A stretch of 64,000 bases of DNA from Dickeya fangzhongdai (lineage in GTDB: Bacteria; Pseudomonadota; Gammaproteobacteria; Enterobacterales; Enterobacteriaceae): the NCBI RefSeq assembly GCF_002812485.1, contig NZ_CP025003.1, positions 186,001-250,000 of the forward strand, given 5' to 3'. Position 1 is the first letter of the stretch. The number at the start of each line of letters is the position of its first letter. The position numbers and the translations under genes were made by a program. This document shows positions 17,878 to 28,684 of the stretch, piece by piece. The notes beneath the pieces were generated by a model that saw only the letters and a list, made by a program, of their open reading frames with translations, was not told the DNA's origin and ran no database searches.

Positions 17878-20145
17878 ATGGCAATTTTAAATCACACTCT
17901 CGGTTTTCCGCGCGTCGGTCTGCGTCGTGAACTGAAAAAAGCACAGGAAAGCTATTGGGCAGGGAACAGCACGCAGGAAGAGTTGCTGACCGTGGGCCGT
18001 GAGTTGCGTGCCCGTCACTGGCAACAGCAGAAAGACGCCGGCGTGGAATTGCTGCCGGTAGGCGATTTTGCCTGGTACGACCATGTGCTGACCACCAGCC
18101 TGCTGCTGGGGAATGTACCTGCCCGTCACCAGAATGCGGATGGTTCCGTCGATCTGGATACCCTGTTTCGTATCGGCCGTGGCCGCGCACCGACCGGTGA
18201 GCCGGCCGCCGCCGCTGAAATGACCAAATGGTTCAACACCAACTATCACTACATGGTGCCGGAATTCAGCAAAGGCCAGCAGTTCAAGCTGAGCTGGACC
18301 CAACTGCTGGATGAAGTGGATGAAGCGCTGGCGCTGGGCCACAAGGTGAAACCGGTGCTGCTGGGTCCGGTGACCTACCTGTGGCTGGGCAAAGTCAAAG
18401 GGGAAGCCTTCAATCGTCTGGATCTGCTGAACGCGGTGCTGCCGGTGTACCAGCAGGTGCTGGCCGAACTGGCTAAACGCGGCATCGAGTGGGTGCAGAT
18501 TGACGAGCCGCTGCTGGCGCTGGAACTGGACGCCGAGTGGAAAGCCGCTTTCAAACCGGCTTACGATGCGCTGCAAGGGCAGGTGAAACTGCTGCTGACC
18601 ACCTATTTCGACAGCATCGGCCAGAATCTGGACGTGATCACAGCGCTGCCGGTACAGGGTCTGCATGTCGATCTGGTGCACGGCAAAGACGACGCCGCGG
18701 CGCTGAACGCGCAATTGCCGGCTGACTGGGTGCTGTCGCTGGGCGTGATCAACGGTCGTAACGTGTGGCGCGCCGATCTGGCGAGCTGGTTCGAACGCCT
18801 GCAACCGCTGCTGGGTAAACGCGCTCTGTGGCTGGGCAGCTCCTGCTCCCTGCTGCACAGCCCGATCGATCTCAGCGTCGAAACCCGTCTGGACGAGGAA
18901 GTGAAAAGCTGGTTCGCCTTTGCGATTCAGAAGTGTCAGGAACTGGCGCTGCTGACCCGCGCGCTCAACAGCGGCAACGGCGACGAACTGGTGGCTTACA
19001 GCGCGCCGATCCGCGCCCGTCGCACCTCTACTCGCGTTAACAACCCGGAGGTGGCGAAGCGTCTGGCGGCGATCACCGCGCAGGACAGTCTGCGTCAGAA
19101 TCCGTACCCGGTACGCGCCGACGCACAGCGTGCGCGTTTCAACCTGCCGGCCTGGCCGACCACCACTATCGGTTCGTTCCCGCAGACCACCGAAATCCGC
19201 AGCCTGCGTCTGGACTTCAAACAGGGTCGTCTGGACGGTCAGAACTACCGTATCGGCATCGCCGAGCACATTAAACAGGCGATTGTGGAACAGGAACGTC
19301 TGGAGCTGGACGTACTGGTGCACGGTGAAGCCGAACGTAACGACATGGTGGAGTATTTCGGCGAACATCTGGATGGTTTCGTGTTCACCCAGAACGGCTG
19401 GGTACAGAGCTACGGTTCCCGTTGCGTGAAACCGCCGGTGGTGATTGGCGACATCAGCCGTCCGGAGCCGATCACGGTCGAGTGGGCGAAATATGCCCAG
19501 TCGCTGACCGACAAGCCGGTGAAAGGCATGCTGACTGGTCCGGTCACCATTCTGTGCTGGTCCTTCCCGCGTGAAGACGTCACCCGTGAAACCATCGCCA
19601 GGCAGATTGCGCTGGCGCTGCGCGACGAAGTGGCGGATCTGGAACAGGCCGGCATCGGCATCATCCAGATTGACGAACCGGCGCTACGTGAAGGCTTGCC
19701 GCTGCACCGCTCCGACTGGGCTGCTTATCTGGAGTGGGCGGTCGATGCGTTCCGCCTGAACGCGGCGGTAGCGAAAGACGACACCCAGATCCACACCCAC
19801 ATGTGCTACTGCGAATTCAACGACATCATGGATTCCATCGCGGCACTGGATGCGGACGTGATCACCATCGAAACCTCGCGTTCCGACATGGAACTGCTGG
19901 AATCGTTCGAAGAGTTCGAGTACCCGAATGAAATCGGCCCAGGCGTGTACGACATTCACTCGCCGAACGTGCCGAGCGTAGAGTGGATTGAAGCGCTGCT
20001 GCGCAAAGCGGCCCAGCGTATTCCGTCCGAACGTCTGTGGGTTAACCCGGACTGCGGCCTGAAAACCCGCGGCTGGCCGGAAACCCGTCAGTCGCTGGCG
20101 AACATGGTGCAGGCAGCGAAACGTCTGCGCGAAACCGCCGAGTAA
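17878..20145 (+). CDS. metE: Cobalamin-independent methionine synthase
   Basis: A 755-residue enzyme (E. coli 753). Two barrel domains are recognisable: N-terminal [19 protein letters not shown] and C-terminal [13 protein letters not shown]. Zinc ligands are visible in [11 protein letters not shown] (His, Cys) and [11 protein letters not shown] (Cys) near the end. It transfers a methyl group from 5-methyltetrahydropteroyltri-glutamate to homocysteine. Divergent from metR, with MetJ boxes in front; a strong terminator follows. Confidence 0.97.
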   Translation: MAILNHTLGFPRVGLRRELKKAQESYWAGNSTQEELLTVGRELRARHWQQQKDAGVELLPVGDFAWYDHVLTTSLLLGNVPARHQNADGSVDLDTLFRIGRGRAPTGEPAAAAEMTKWFNTNYHYMVPEFSKGQQFKLSWTQLLDEVDEALALGHKVKPVLLGPVTYLWLGKVKGEAFNRLDLLNAVLPVYQQVLAELAKRGIEWVQIDEPLLALELDAEWKAAFKPAYDALQGQVKLLLTTYFDSIGQNLDVITALPVQGLHVDLVHGKDDAAALNAQLPADWVLSLGVINGRNVWRADLASWFERLQPLLGKRALWLGSSCSLLHSPIDLSVETRLDEEVKSWFAFAIQKCQELALLTRALNSGNGDELVAYSAPIRARRTSTRVNNPEVAKRLAAITAQDSLRQNPYPVRADAQRARFNLPAWPTTTIGSFPQTTEIRSLRLDFKQGRLDGQNYRIGIAEHIKQAIVEQERLELDVLVHGEAERNDMVEYFGEHLDGFVFTQNGWVQSYGSRCVKPPVVIGDISRPEPITVEWAKYAQSLTDKPVKGMLTGPVTILCWSFPREDVTRETIARQIALALRDEVADLEQAGIGIIQIDEPALREGLPLHRSDWAAYLEWAVDAFRLNAAVAKDDTQIHTHMCYCEFNDIMDSIAALDADVITIETSRSDMELLESFEEFEYPNEIGPGVYDIHSPNVPSVEWIEALLRKAAQRIPSERLWVNPDCGLKTRGWPETRQSLANMVQAAKRLRETAE

Positions 20146-20268
20146 GTTAGCGAAAACAGTCAGTAACCGAACACGGTGATGAGGAATGGCGCAAAGGATG
20201 ACAGGACGCGCGTGAACCACAGGATGTGACGCACAGGGCCGGGACGTTCCGCATCACCGCCTGACATG

Positions 20269-20298
20269 AAAAAGGGAGACGATAGCGTCTCCCTTTTT
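20269..20298. terminator. Bidirectional terminator between metE and ysgA
   Basis: A perfect 13-bp stem, AAAAAGGGAGACG (20269-20281) and CGTCTCCCTTTTT (20286-20298), with the 4-base loop ATAG. The flanking A and T tracts make it work in both directions for these convergent genes. Confidence 0.92.
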
Positions 20299-20313
20299 AC
20301 ATTTGTTGCGGGG

Positions 20314-21141
20314 TTACACCACGCCGTAGCGGGCGAACCACTCCAGCATGCGTTGCCAGCCGTCTTTGGCCGAGGCTTCGTGGTAAGTAGCGCGGTAATC
20401 GGCATGGAAAGCATGCTCCGCTTCCGGGTAGACCACGATCTCCGCATCGGCATTGACCGCCCGTAGCGCCTGACGCATGGTTTCCACCTGCTCCAGCGAA
20501 ATGCCTTTATCCTGCCCGCCGTACAGGCCCAGCACCGGCGCGCTCAGGTCTTTCGCCACGTCCACCGGGTGTTGAGGCGAGGTCAGCGTTTTTTCGGCGA
20601 CCAGTTTGCCGTACCAGGCGACGGCGGCTTTTAACTGCGGATTGTGCGCAGCGTACAGCCAACTGATGCGGCCGCCCCAGCAGAAACCGGTGATCGCCAG
20701 CCGACTGGCGTCGCCACCCTGGCGCACCGCCCAATGCGCGGTGTGGTCGAGGTCGGACAGCACCTGATTATCCGGCACCTTGCTGACCAGTTCGCTCAGC
20801 AGTGTGGGAATGTCGCTGTACTGTTGCGGGTCGCCCTGACGGAAATAGAGTTCCGGCGCGATCGCCAGATAGCCTTGTTTTGCCAGTCGCCGGCATACAT
20901 CGCGGATGTGCTCATGCACGCCAAAGATTTCCTGCACCACCAGTACGATCGGCAGCGGGCCGTCGGCTTTTTCCGGTTTGGCAATATACGCGGGCAGGTT
21001 GTCGCCCTGCGAAGGGATGGTGGTCTCGCCGGCGACCAGCCCGGCGGCGTCAGTAGTCATCGCGGAAGAAGCCAGCGGCATGACGGCTGGCGAAAATGCC
21101 CGTGTGGTCTCTCTGAGTGTCAGTAGCTCATCGGTTTTCAT
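20314..21141 (-). CDS. ysgA: Dienelactone hydrolase family protein (YsgA)
   Basis: A 275-residue alpha/beta hydrolase. The triad typical of dienelactone hydrolases is visible: nucleophilic Cys in ITGFCWGGRISW (around 150-160), Asp in LGLYGGQDKGI and His in YPEAEHAFHADY. Also QEIFGVHEHIRDVCRRLAKQGY, a family block. The natural substrate is unknown. It is convergent with metE and divergent from udp, the same neighbourhood as in E. coli. Confidence 0.9.
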   Translation of the reverse strand: MKTDELLTLRETTRAFSPAVMPLASSAMTTDAAGLVAGETTIPSQGDNLPAYIAKPEKADGPLPIVLVVQEIFGVHEHIRDVCRRLAKQGYLAIAPELYFRQGDPQQYSDIPTLLSELVSKVPDNQVLSDLDHTAHWAVRQGGDASRLAITGFCWGGRISWLYAAHNPQLKAAVAWYGKLVAEKTLTSPQHPVDVAKDLSAPVLGLYGGQDKGISLEQVETMRQALRAVNADAEIVVYPEAEHAFHADYRATYHEASAKDGWQRMLEWFARYGVV

Positions 21142-21300
21142 TGCCTTTCCTTTATCAAGACTGGAATCTGCCAGCGGGATAATGCCGCCCCCGCGTTAAG
21201 CAAGTGTAGGAACTTTGTAGTGTATTGCGAATACCGGCAACCCGATAAGGCAATCGGTGCCACATTGCGTGACGCAACGTCGGGTGATTACAGTTTAAAT

Positions 21301-21316
21301 TGTGATTAAAATCACA
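21301..21316 (+). promoter_or_regulatory. CRP-cAMP site upstream of udp
   Basis: TGTGATTAAAATCACA is a perfect match to TGTGA-N6-TCACA, about 113 bases before the udp start, in the 287-bp region shared with ysgA. E. coli udp is known to be controlled by CRP and CytR, so this is the expected site. Confidence 0.88.
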
Positions 21317-21428
21317 ATATTAATGTAAATGGATGTTTGTTACTTTCCAATCAGCGACGCACTTCACTTAACGGCCGCAGTGTGTGCGCTAAGATCGTTC
21401 CGTACCTGACCGTTGTCTGGAGGCGTTT

Positions 21429-22190
21429 ATGTCCGATGTATTTCATCTCGGTTTAACAAAGCAGGATTTACAAGGTGCCACGCTGGCGATTGTGCCCGGC
21501 GATCCGGCTCGGGTGGAGAAAATCGCCCGGCTGATGGAGAACCCGGTGTTTCTGGCATCGCATCGGGAGTTCACTTCCTGGCGCGCGGAACTGGCGGGTA
21601 AGCCGGTGATTGTTTGTTCCACCGGTATTGGCGGCCCGTCTACGTCGATTGCGGTAGAAGAGCTGGCGCAACTGGGTGTGCGCACGTTTCTGCGTGTCGG
21701 CACCACCGGCGCCATCCAGCCGCATATCGCGGTGGGCGATGTGCTGGTGACCACGGCGGCGGTTCGTCTGGACGGCGCCAGCCTGCATTTTGCGCCGCTG
21801 GAATTCCCGGCGGTGGCGGATTTCGCCTGTACTTCCGCGCTGGCGGAAGCGGCGCGTGAAGCGGGGGCGACGCTGCATGTCGGCGTTACAGCTTCTTCGG
21901 ATACCTTCTATCCGGGCCAGGAGCGTTACGACACCTATTCCGGCCGCGTGGTGCGCCGTTTCCAGGGGTCAATGGCGGAGTGGCAGAGCATGGGCGTACT
22001 GAACTATGAAATGGAGTCCGCTACGCTGCTGACCATGTGCGCCAGTCAAGGGCTGCGCGCCGGAATGGTGGCGGGCGTGATTGTCAATCGTACTCAGCAG
22101 GAAATCCCCGATACCGCTACGATGCAGAAAGCGGAACACGCGTCGGTCAACGTAGTGTTGTCGGCGGCCCGCAAACTGCTGAGCGCCTGA
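21429..22190 (+). CDS. udp: Uridine phosphorylase
   Basis: A 253-residue nucleoside phosphorylase, same length as E. coli Udp. It has [20 protein letters not shown] (phosphate-binding), [20 protein letters not shown] and the uracil/ribose pocket [24 protein letters not shown]. It converts uridine and phosphate to uracil and ribose 1-phosphate. GGAGG precedes the ATG by about 6 bases. A hairpin with a T-tract follows. Confidence 0.97.
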   Translation: MSDVFHLGLTKQDLQGATLAIVPGDPARVEKIARLMENPVFLASHREFTSWRAELAGKPVIVCSTGIGGPSTSIAVEELAQLGVRTFLRVGTTGAIQPHIAVGDVLVTTAAVRLDGASLHFAPLEFPAVADFACTSALAEAAREAGATLHVGVTASSDTFYPGQERYDTYSGRVVRRFQGSMAEWQSMGVLNYEMESATLLTMCASQGLRAGMVAGVIVNRTQQEIPDTATMQKAEHASVNVVLSAARKLLSA

Positions 22191-22226
22191 GTGTGATTCA
22201 ATCGCCGGGCGATATGTTCGGCGCGG

Positions 22227-22262
22227 GCGGTACGATATGGCCGAGCCTTCGTACCGCTTTTT
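22227..22262 (+). terminator. Intrinsic terminator after udp
   Basis: GCGGTACG (22227-22234) and CGTACCGC (22250-22257) form an 8-bp stem followed by TTTTTC. Confidence 0.75.
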
Positions 22263-22406
22263 CTGTTTCCGCGGGGACTTCTCTCGCGCGGTTCATCTGC
22301 CTGCCCGTCTTCATGCTAATTTAATTGTCAGGTCTGATAATACGAATCGGTTTCCATCATTCGACGGTGAGTCAACCGTAATCATTCAGCATTGATAACT
22401 CCGTAT

Positions 22407-22422
22407 CGATAACGAATTATCG
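22407..22422 (+). promoter_or_regulatory. Inverted repeat before the phosphatase gene
   Basis: CGATAA-CGAA-TTATCG lies 33 bases before the start of the phosphatase gene. GATAAC recurs just upstream (22393-22398) and at 22408-22413, and GGTAAC follows at 22422-22427. It may be an operator or an mRNA hairpin; no known regulator is recognised. Confidence 0.4.
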
Positions 22423-22454
22423 GTAACTAAATATCGAGAACTACAGGGAAAAAT

Positions 22455-23237
22455 ATGACTTTAACCTCATTACTGCATCCCTCGTTGCTTCCGCTTGACG
22501 GCGGCGTCAATTTCCGTGATTTGGGGGGGATCCGCGTGGCAGACGGGCGGCAAGTCCGGCGCGGCAGGCTGTTTCGCTCCGGCGCGCTGGACATGCTGAG
22601 TGAACGTGACATCGACCATCTCGCCAGCGTGCCGGTGGCGCACGTGGTGGACTATCGCGATCAGGATGAAGCCTCGCTGCGGCCCGACCGGCTGTGGTCC
22701 GGCGCCCGTTATCATCAGGTTCCCGCCAATCCGCTACGGCATGAAGTGACCGCCAGCCTGGAAACGCTGGGGTCGGAAAAACTCGAAGCGTTCGATTCCC
22801 GCGCTTTTATGCTGGAACTGTACCGTCGCCTGCCGTTCGGCAATCCGGCCTACCAGCATTTGGTGGCGTTGCTGCGCCAGCCTGACGATGGCGCGCTGGT
22901 GCAACATTGCGCGGTGGGCAAGGATCGTACCGGCATTGGTTCCGCGCTGGTGCTGTTCGCGCTGGGCGCGGATGAACAAACGGTTATGGAAGATTATCTG
23001 ATCACCGAATCCACCCTGATTCCGTTCCGTCGCCAGTTGCTGGAAGATTTGGCGTCGAGCCTGAGTGAAAAGGCGCTGAAGCGCTTTGATTTCGTGCTTT
23101 CCGCCCGCGAAGAGTTTCTGGTGACCGCGCTGCATACTATCCGTGAACGACATGGCTCGGTGGATAACTGGCTGGAGCAGGATTACGGACTGGATGCGTC
23201 GGTGCGGGAAGGGCTGCGGGATAAGTATCTGGCGTGA
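22455..23237 (+). CDS. Tyrosine-protein phosphatase, dual-specificity-like
   Basis: A 260-residue cytoplasmic protein with the N-terminal LDGGVNFRDLGGIRVADG block and the P-loop HCAVGKDRTG at residues 151-160: Cys152 is the nucleophile and Arg158 binds phosphate. The extended Lys/Asp in the loop is the pattern of the LipA/MptpB-type phosphatases, which act on phosphotyrosine and in some cases phosphoinositides. The substrate is unknown. It stands alone between udp and ppc, with its own possible operator and a terminator after it. E. coli K-12 has no equivalent at this place. Confidence 0.82.
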   Translation: MTLTSLLHPSLLPLDGGVNFRDLGGIRVADGRQVRRGRLFRSGALDMLSERDIDHLASVPVAHVVDYRDQDEASLRPDRLWSGARYHQVPANPLRHEVTASLETLGSEKLEAFDSRAFMLELYRRLPFGNPAYQHLVALLRQPDDGALVQHCAVGKDRTGIGSALVLFALGADEQTVMEDYLITESTLIPFRRQLLEDLASSLSEKALKRFDFVLSAREEFLVTALHTIRERHGSVDNWLEQDYGLDASVREGLRDKYLA

Positions 23238-23257
23238 GGTCGTGAACGATTGCAGTA

Positions 23258-23287
23258 ACAAACCGGGAGCTATTGCTCCCGGTTTGT
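23258..23287. terminator. Bidirectional terminator between the phosphatase gene and ppc
   Basis: A perfect 13-bp stem, ACAAACCGGGAGC (23258-23270) and GCTCCCGGTTTGT (23275-23287), with loop TATT, between two convergent genes. Confidence 0.88.
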
Positions 23288-23299
23288 GTTGGTGGGTCA

Positions 23300-25939
23300 T
23301 TAGCCGGTATTGCGCATCCCGGCGGCGACGCCGGCGATGGTGACCATCAGCGCCTGCTCTACCTGCGGATCCAGAGTGTCTTGCTGACGCGAACGGTGCA
23401 ACAGTTCCGCCTGCAACACGTTGAGCGGGTCGGTGTAGACGTTGCGCAGCGCGATGGATTCGGCGATCCACGGCAGGTCAGCCATCAGATGGTCGTCGTT
23501 GGAGATGGTCAGTACCGCCTTGATGTCTTTTTCCAACTGCTCGCGCAGCTGTTTGCCGAGCGACCACAGTTTCTCTTCCACCAGCCGTTGATCGTAGTAT
23601 TCCGCCAGCCACAGGTCGGCCTTGGCGAACACCATCTCCAGCATACCGATGCGGGTGGAGAAGAACGGCCAGTCGCGGCACATGTCTTCCAGCTGGTTTT
23701 GGTGACCGTCGTCGATCACTTTTTGCAGCGCGGCGCCGGCGCCCAGCCAGGCGGGCAGCATCAGGCGGTTCTGGGTCCAGGCGAAAATCCACGGGATGGC
23801 GCGCAGGCTTTCCACGCCGCCGTTCGGTCGGCGTTTAGCCGGGCGCGACCCCAGCGGCAGTTTACCCAGTTCCAGTTCCGGCGTGGCGGCGCGGAAATAA
23901 GGCACGAAGTCCGGGTTTTCCCGCACGTAGCCGCGGTACATGTCGCAGGAAATGCGCGACAGCTCGTTCATGATGTGATGCCATTCCTGCTTCGGTTCCG
24001 GCGGCGGCAGCAGGTTGGCTTCCAGAATAGCGGAGGTGTAGAGCGACAGGCTGCTGATGGTGACTTCCGGCAGACCGAACTTGAAGCGGATCATCTCGCC
24101 CTGTTCGGTGACGCGCAGGCCGCCTTTCAGGCTTCCCGGCGGTTGGGAGAGCAGCGCGGCATGAGCCGGCGCGCCGCCGCGGCCGATGGAGCCGCCGCGA
24201 CCGTGGAACAGCGTCAGCGCGATGCCGTATTTCTCACAGGTCTTGATCAGTGCGTCCTGCGCGCGGTACTGGGCCCAGGAGGCGGCCATCACCCCGGCGT
24301 CTTTGGCGGAGTCGGAATAGCCGATCATCACCATCTGTTTGCCCTGAATGAAGCCGCGATACCAGTCGATGTTGAGCAACTGGATCATGACGCTGTCGGC
24401 GTTATTCAGGTCGTCCAGCGTTTCGAACAGCGGCGCCACCGGCAGCGCGTACGGGCAGCCGGCTTCCTTCAGCAGCAGATGCACCGCCAGCACGTCGGAC
24501 GGGGTGCGCGCCATCGAGATCACGTAGGCGGCGATGGAATCGCGTGGGGTTTCGGCGATCACCCGGCAGGTTTCCAGCACTTCCTGCGTGTCGGCGCTGG
24601 GTTCCCACTGACGCGGCAGCAGCGGACGCTTGGAGTTAAGCTCGCGGATCAGGAACGCCTGTTTGTCGGATTCCGACCAGCTTTCGTAGTCTCCCAACCC
24701 CAGATAGCGGGTGATTTCCGCCAGCGCGTCGGTGTGACGGGTGCTCTCCTGCCGTACGTCGATACGCACCAGCGGCACGCCGAAGCAGCGTACCCGGCGC
24801 AGGGTGTCGAGCAACTGACCGTCGGCGATGATGCCCATGCCGCAGGCATGCAGCGACTGGTAACAGGCGTACAGCGGATCCCACAACTGCTCGTTGGTGA
24901 CCAGCAGATCTTTGGGCGCGACCAGTTGCTCGCCTTTCAGACGCGCGTCCAGATAGTTCAGGGTGGCGGTCAACTGCGCGCGCAGCGTTTTCATCAGCTC
25001 GCGGTAGGGTTCCTGCACCTCGTCGCCGCCCGCCAGCTGTTGCAGCTCCGGGGTACAGGTGGTCATCGACAGCTCGGACACCAGTACTTGTACGTCGCGC
25101 AGGAACAGATCGGCGGCTTTCCAGCGGCTTAACAGCAGTACGCGGCGGGTGACTTCAGCGGTCACGTTCGGGTTGCCGTCGCGGTCGCCGCCCATCCAGG
25201 AGGTGAAGCGTACCGGCACCGAATCCACCGGCAGACGATAACCGAGTTCCTTGTCCATCTGTTCGTCGAGTTCGCGCAGGAACGCCGGCACCCCTTCCCA
25301 CAGGCTGTTCTCCACCACCGCGAAGCCCCACTTGGCTTCGTCCACCGGCGTCGGGCGGATTTTGCGGATTTCATCGGTATGCCAGTACTGGGCGATCAAC
25401 TGGCGCAGACGGCGCATGATCTGATGGCGTTCATAGTCGGCCAGATCGTCGTGGTCGAGCTGCTTGAGGCAGGTATTCACTTCAACCAGTTTGTGGATCA
25501 ACGTGCGGCGGGTGATTTCGGTCGGGTGCGCGGTCAGCACCAGCTCGATGGAGAGCGATTCCACCGCGTCGCGGATGTCCTTGTCGCTCAGATTGTCGCG
25601 GCTTTTCAGGTTGCGAAACACCGTCGCCAGCGCTTCCGGGTTACTGGCCGCCTCGCCGTGCGGAGAAATGCTGTGGTACTGCTCCGCCGTGTTGGTCAGG
25701 TTAAGGAACTGGCTGAACGCGCGGGCGACCGGCAGCAGTTCCTCGTTGGACAGGTTCTGCAGTGTGGTCAGCAGTTCCTGACGGTGTGTTTCGCTGCCGG
25801 CTCGCGAGGCTTTGGACAGCTTGCGGATTGTTTCAACACGCTCAAGGATATTGGCGCCCAGCGCATCCTTGATGGTGTCGCCGAGCAATTTACCCAGCAT
25901 GCTGACATTGCTCCGCATGGCGGAATATTGTTCATTCAT
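23300..25939 (-). CDS. ppc: Phosphoenolpyruvate carboxylase
   Basis: An 879-residue enzyme (E. coli 883). The catalytic His138 lies in [22 protein letters not shown] and [12 protein letters not shown] form the active site; the C-terminus MRNTG is the conserved end involved in catalysis. It carboxylates phosphoenolpyruvate to oxaloacetate, filling the citrate cycle. It is oriented leftward with argE upstream, as in E. coli, but its downstream neighbour here is the phosphatase gene. Confidence 0.98.
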   Translation of the reverse strand: MNEQYSAMRSNVSMLGKLLGDTIKDALGANILERVETIRKLSKASRAGSETHRQELLTTLQNLSNEELLPVARAFSQFLNLTNTAEQYHSISPHGEAASNPEALATVFRNLKSRDNLSDKDIRDAVESLSIELVLTAHPTEITRRTLIHKLVEVNTCLKQLDHDDLADYERHQIMRRLRQLIAQYWHTDEIRKIRPTPVDEAKWGFAVVENSLWEGVPAFLRELDEQMDKELGYRLPVDSVPVRFTSWMGGDRDGNPNVTAEVTRRVLLLSRWKAADLFLRDVQVLVSELSMTTCTPELQQLAGGDEVQEPYRELMKTLRAQLTATLNYLDARLKGEQLVAPKDLLVTNEQLWDPLYACYQSLHACGMGIIADGQLLDTLRRVRCFGVPLVRIDVRQESTRHTDALAEITRYLGLGDYESWSESDKQAFLIRELNSKRPLLPRQWEPSADTQEVLETCRVIAETPRDSIAAYVISMARTPSDVLAVHLLLKEAGCPYALPVAPLFETLDDLNNADSVMIQLLNIDWYRGFIQGKQMVMIGYSDSAKDAGVMAASWAQYRAQDALIKTCEKYGIALTLFHGRGGSIGRGGAPAHAALLSQPPGSLKGGLRVTEQGEMIRFKFGLPEVTISSLSLYTSAILEANLLPPPEPKQEWHHIMNELSRISCDMYRGYVRENPDFVPYFRAATPELELGKLPLGSRPAKRRPNGGVESLRAIPWIFAWTQNRLMLPAWLGAGAALQKVIDDGHQNQLEDMCRDWPFFSTRIGMLEMVFAKADLWLAEYYDQRLVEEKLWSLGKQLREQLEKDIKAVLTISNDDHLMADLPWIAESIALRNVYTDPLNVLQAELLHRSRQQDTLDPQVEQALMVTIAGVAAGMRNTG

Positions 25940-26289
25940 AGTTACCCTGACCCATCTCTTGATTTTGTAAATTTATTACACACAAAAATTGTGTGGTTAC
26001 TGTCTGTTATCTAGCCACGTTCGCCATTGTTCGTCAATGAACGTCCTTTAATCCCTACAGTTGTACCTGTTTAACCGGTGCAAAGGCAATTTGTGAAATT
26101 TAATTACAAAAGCTTGCCGATAAGTGACGCTTATCTTATAGCGGCGGCGAAAGCAAGAACGGCAATGAGAAGGCGGCAAGAAGACAATAAAAAAGAGGCG
26201 GGTAGCCGGTTGGATGCGTGCAGAGTTTTTTTCGGCGGCAATGGCAATGTTGCCCGGCGGTCACAGCCGGGCAACGCCAGAACACGAAA
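25940..26289. other. Intergenic region ppc-argE
   Basis: 350 bases holding the ppc promoter region and the 3' end of the argE transcript. A 10-bp perfect hairpin GTTGCCCGGC (26249-26258) / GCCGGGCAAC (26266-26275) sits 14 bases after the argE stop, but in the argE direction it is not followed by a T run, so it may stabilise the 3' end or act with Rho. The stretch nearest ppc is AT-rich. I could not assign a confident ppc promoter. Confidence 0.5.
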
Positions 26290-27435
26290 TCAGTGCTGGC
26301 AGAAGTGATGCACCAACTCGGTAATCAACGTGCGCGTCGGTTTGATGAACGACATGTCGATAAATTCATCCGGCTGATGCGCCTGATTGATGGAGCCGGG
26401 GCCAAGCACCAGCGTCGGGCACAGTTCCTGAATGAACGGCGCTTCGGTGCAGTAATTCACCACATCGGTCGGCTGCCCCACCAGTTTTTCCACCACCTGC
26501 GCCAGATGATGATCCGCCGGGCACTCGTAACCCGGAATCGGCGGATGCAGTTCGCTGATGGTGAGACGGCCGGGCCAGCGTTCGCTGACCGGCGCCAGCG
26601 CTTCGCTCATAAGACCGTTGAGATCGCTCAGCGTCATGCCCGGCAGCGGGCGGATATCCATGTGCAGGTCGCAGCAGGCGCAGATGCGGTTGGCGGCGTC
26701 GCCGCCATGAATGTGACCAAAGTTCATGGTCGGATAAGGGATATGGAACGCCGGGTTGTGATAGCGCTCTTGCAGCGTGTTGCGCAGCACCATCAGTTCG
26801 GAAATGGCTTCGTGCATCAGTTCGATGGCGTTGACGCCGCGCGACGGGTCGCTGGAGTGGCCGGACTGGCCCTGAATACGAACCACATTCGACATGTGGC
26901 CCTTGTGGGCGCGCACCGGCTGCAATGACGTCGGCTCGCCGATAATCGCGCAGTCCGGGCGAATGCCGGTCGATTCGGAGAAATACTTGGCGCCTGCCAT
27001 CGTCGTTTCTTCATCCGCGGTCGCCAGAATGTACAGCGGTTTGGTCAGCTTACCGGCATCCACATCGCGCAGCGCATCGAGAATAAAGGCGAAAAAGCCT
27101 TTCATGTCGGCGGTGCCGAGCCCGTAGAGTTTGTTGTCGTGCTCGGTCAGGGTGAACGGGTCGCGCGTCCAGCGGCCGTCGTCGAACGGCACCGTGTCGG
27201 TATGGCCGGCCAGCAGCAGCCCGCCGCTGCCTTCTCCCAGTCGGGCCAGCAGGTTGAATTTATTAAAGGTGCCGGGTACCGGCTGCACGTCGACATGAAA
27301 ACCCAGATCGCTAAACCATCCCGCCAACAGGTTGATTAAGGTCTCATTGCTTTGATCCAGGGCGCGCTCGGTGGCGCTGATGGACGGGGTGGCGATCAAT
27401 GCCCGGTACAGCTCCATAAAAGGGGGTAAATTCAT
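26290..27435 (-). CDS. argE: Acetylornithine deacetylase
   Basis: A 381-residue M20 metallopeptidase-fold enzyme (E. coli 383). Metal-binding motifs are [17 protein letters not shown] (His, Asp), [12 protein letters not shown] (Glu-Glu) and EAPFIQ near the end. It removes acetate from N2-acetylornithine to give ornithine. The frame runs 15 codons further upstream, but the ATG at 27435 ([14 protein letters not shown]) matches the family start. It is divergent from argCBH and the ARG boxes lie between them. Confidence 0.96.
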   Translation of the reverse strand: MNLPPFMELYRALIATPSISATERALDQSNETLINLLAGWFSDLGFHVDVQPVPGTFNKFNLLARLGEGSGGLLLAGHTDTVPFDDGRWTRDPFTLTEHDNKLYGLGTADMKGFFAFILDALRDVDAGKLTKPLYILATADEETTMAGAKYFSESTGIRPDCAIIGEPTSLQPVRAHKGHMSNVVRIQGQSGHSSDPSRGVNAIELMHEAISELMVLRNTLQERYHNPAFHIPYPTMNFGHIHGGDAANRICACCDLHMDIRPLPGMTLSDLNGLMSEALAPVSERWPGRLTISELHPPIPGYECPADHHLAQVVEKLVGQPTDVVNYCTEAPFIQELCPTLVLGPGSINQAHQPDEFIDMSFIKPTRTLITELVHHFCQH

Positions 27436-27467
27436 CTTCACTGTTGACAGCCTCTGGGTTAGGATAG

Positions 27468-27506
27468 TATCAATATTCATGCATTTATTGTGAATAAAAA
27501 TACAAT
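27468..27506. promoter_or_regulatory. Tandem ARG boxes (ArgR operator) between argE and argC
   Basis: Two 18-bp boxes 3 bp apart, the standard ArgR spacing. 27489-27506 contains TGAATAAAAATACA, one mismatch from TGAATWWWWATTCA. 27468-27485 contains TCAATATTCATGCA, about three mismatches. Arginine-dependent repression of both divergent operons is inferred from E. coli. Confidence 0.88.
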
Positions 27507-27655
27507 AATGCCAGGCGAAATGAAATCATAAGCTGTGCGGCGATACGAGATTGTCGCATAATCGTTTCTTCTGGCTTTTGTGGGTGAACGGCGTGGCCGC
27601 GCTGATGAGCCTGCTTCCTGTTCCACCTATCTGGCAATAAAGGTATACCGAACTC

Positions 27656-28660
27656 ATGCTGAATACGTTGATCGTTGGTGCAAGTGGCTATACCGGCGCT
27701 GAGCTGGCCCTGTACCTGAACCGTCACCCGCAGATGAACATAACCGCTTTGGCGGTTTCCGCGCAAAGTGTTGATGCGGGAAAACGCATTTCCGACCTGC
27801 ATCCCCAGCTTAAAGGCATTATTGACTTGCCGGTGCAGCCGCTGACCGACGTGGCCGACGCCGCCAAAGGCGTGGACGTGGTGTTTCTGGCCACCGACCA
27901 CAAGGTGAGCCACGATCTGGCGCCGCAGTTCCTGAAAGCCGGCTGCACCGTGTTCGATCTTTCCGGCGCGTTTCGCGTGCAGGATCCTGAATTCTACACC
28001 CGTTACTACGGTTTCGAGCATCAGCACGCCGACTGGCTGGCGCAGGCGGTGTACGGTCTGGCGGAATGGCAGGCGGACAGCATCAAACAGGCGCAGCTGA
28101 TCGCGGTGCCGGGTTGCTACCCGACCGCGTCCCAGCTGGCATTGAAACCGCTGGTGGAAGGCGGCTTGCTGAACCCGAACCAGTGGCCGGTGATCGACGC
28201 CACCAGCGGCGTCAGCGGCGCTGGCCGTAAAGCGAGCATGACCAACAGCTTTTGTGAAGTCAGCCTGCAGCCGTATGGCATTTTCAATCATCGCCATCAT
28301 CCGGAAATCGCCACCCATCTCGGCATTCCGGTGATTTTTACCCCGCATCTGGGCAATTTCCCGCGCGGCATTCTGGCGACCATCACCTGCCGCCTGCAGC
28401 CGGGCGTTACCGCGCAGGACGTGGCGGAAGCTTACCACAACGCCTACCATGACAAACCGCTGGTGCGGTTGTATGAGAAAGGCGTACCGGCGCTGAAATC
28501 GGTGGTCGGTCTGCCGTTCTGCGACATCGGCTTCGCGGTGCAGGACGAGCACCTGATCGTGGTCGCCACCGAAGATAACCTGCTCAAAGGCGCGGCGGCG
28601 CAGGCTGTGCAGTGCATGAACATTCGCTTCGGTTTCCCTGAAACCCAATCCTTACTCTGA
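27656..28660 (+). CDS. argC: N-acetyl-gamma-glutamyl-phosphate reductase
   Basis: A 334-residue enzyme, same size as E. coli ArgC. The NADP-binding [17 protein letters not shown] is at the N-terminus and the catalytic cysteine is in [16 protein letters not shown] (around 153-168); HRHHPEI carries the active-site His. It reduces acetylglutamyl phosphate to the semialdehyde, the third step of arginine synthesis. First gene of argCBH; argB follows after 24 bases. Confidence 0.97.
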   Translation: MLNTLIVGASGYTGAELALYLNRHPQMNITALAVSAQSVDAGKRISDLHPQLKGIIDLPVQPLTDVADAAKGVDVVFLATDHKVSHDLAPQFLKAGCTVFDLSGAFRVQDPEFYTRYYGFEHQHADWLAQAVYGLAEWQADSIKQAQLIAVPGCYPTASQLALKPLVEGGLLNPNQWPVIDATSGVSGAGRKASMTNSFCEVSLQPYGIFNHRHHPEIATHLGIPVIFTPHLGNFPRGILATITCRLQPGVTAQDVAEAYHNAYHDKPLVRLYEKGVPALKSVVGLPFCDIGFAVQDEHLIVVATEDNLLKGAAAQAVQCMNIRFGFPETQSLL

Positions 28661-28684
28661 TGACACCCTGAGGCGCAAAGACCG

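Noticed and set aside
17887..19368. A 493-codon open frame opposite metE
   Set aside because: Antisense shadow of metE with low-complexity composition and no ribosome site.
22224..22236. RfaH ops element (GGCGGTACGA resembles GGCGGTAG)
   Set aside because: It is part of the udp terminator stem, lacks the G after GGCGGTA, and no long surface operon follows.
23273..25132. A 619-codon open frame opposite ppc
   Set aside because: It is fully antisense to a well-supported conserved gene, its product is rich in Gln, His, Arg and Val without any recognisable domain, and such frames arise from GC-rich third codon positions.
26249..26275. Terminator for argE
   Set aside because: The hairpin is perfect but is followed by A, not T, in the argE direction, so it is described only as a hairpin.
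26078..26308. A 76-codon frame in the ppc-argE gap
   Set aside because: It runs into the 3' end of argE on the opposite strand, has no ribosome-binding site and shows no family resemblance.
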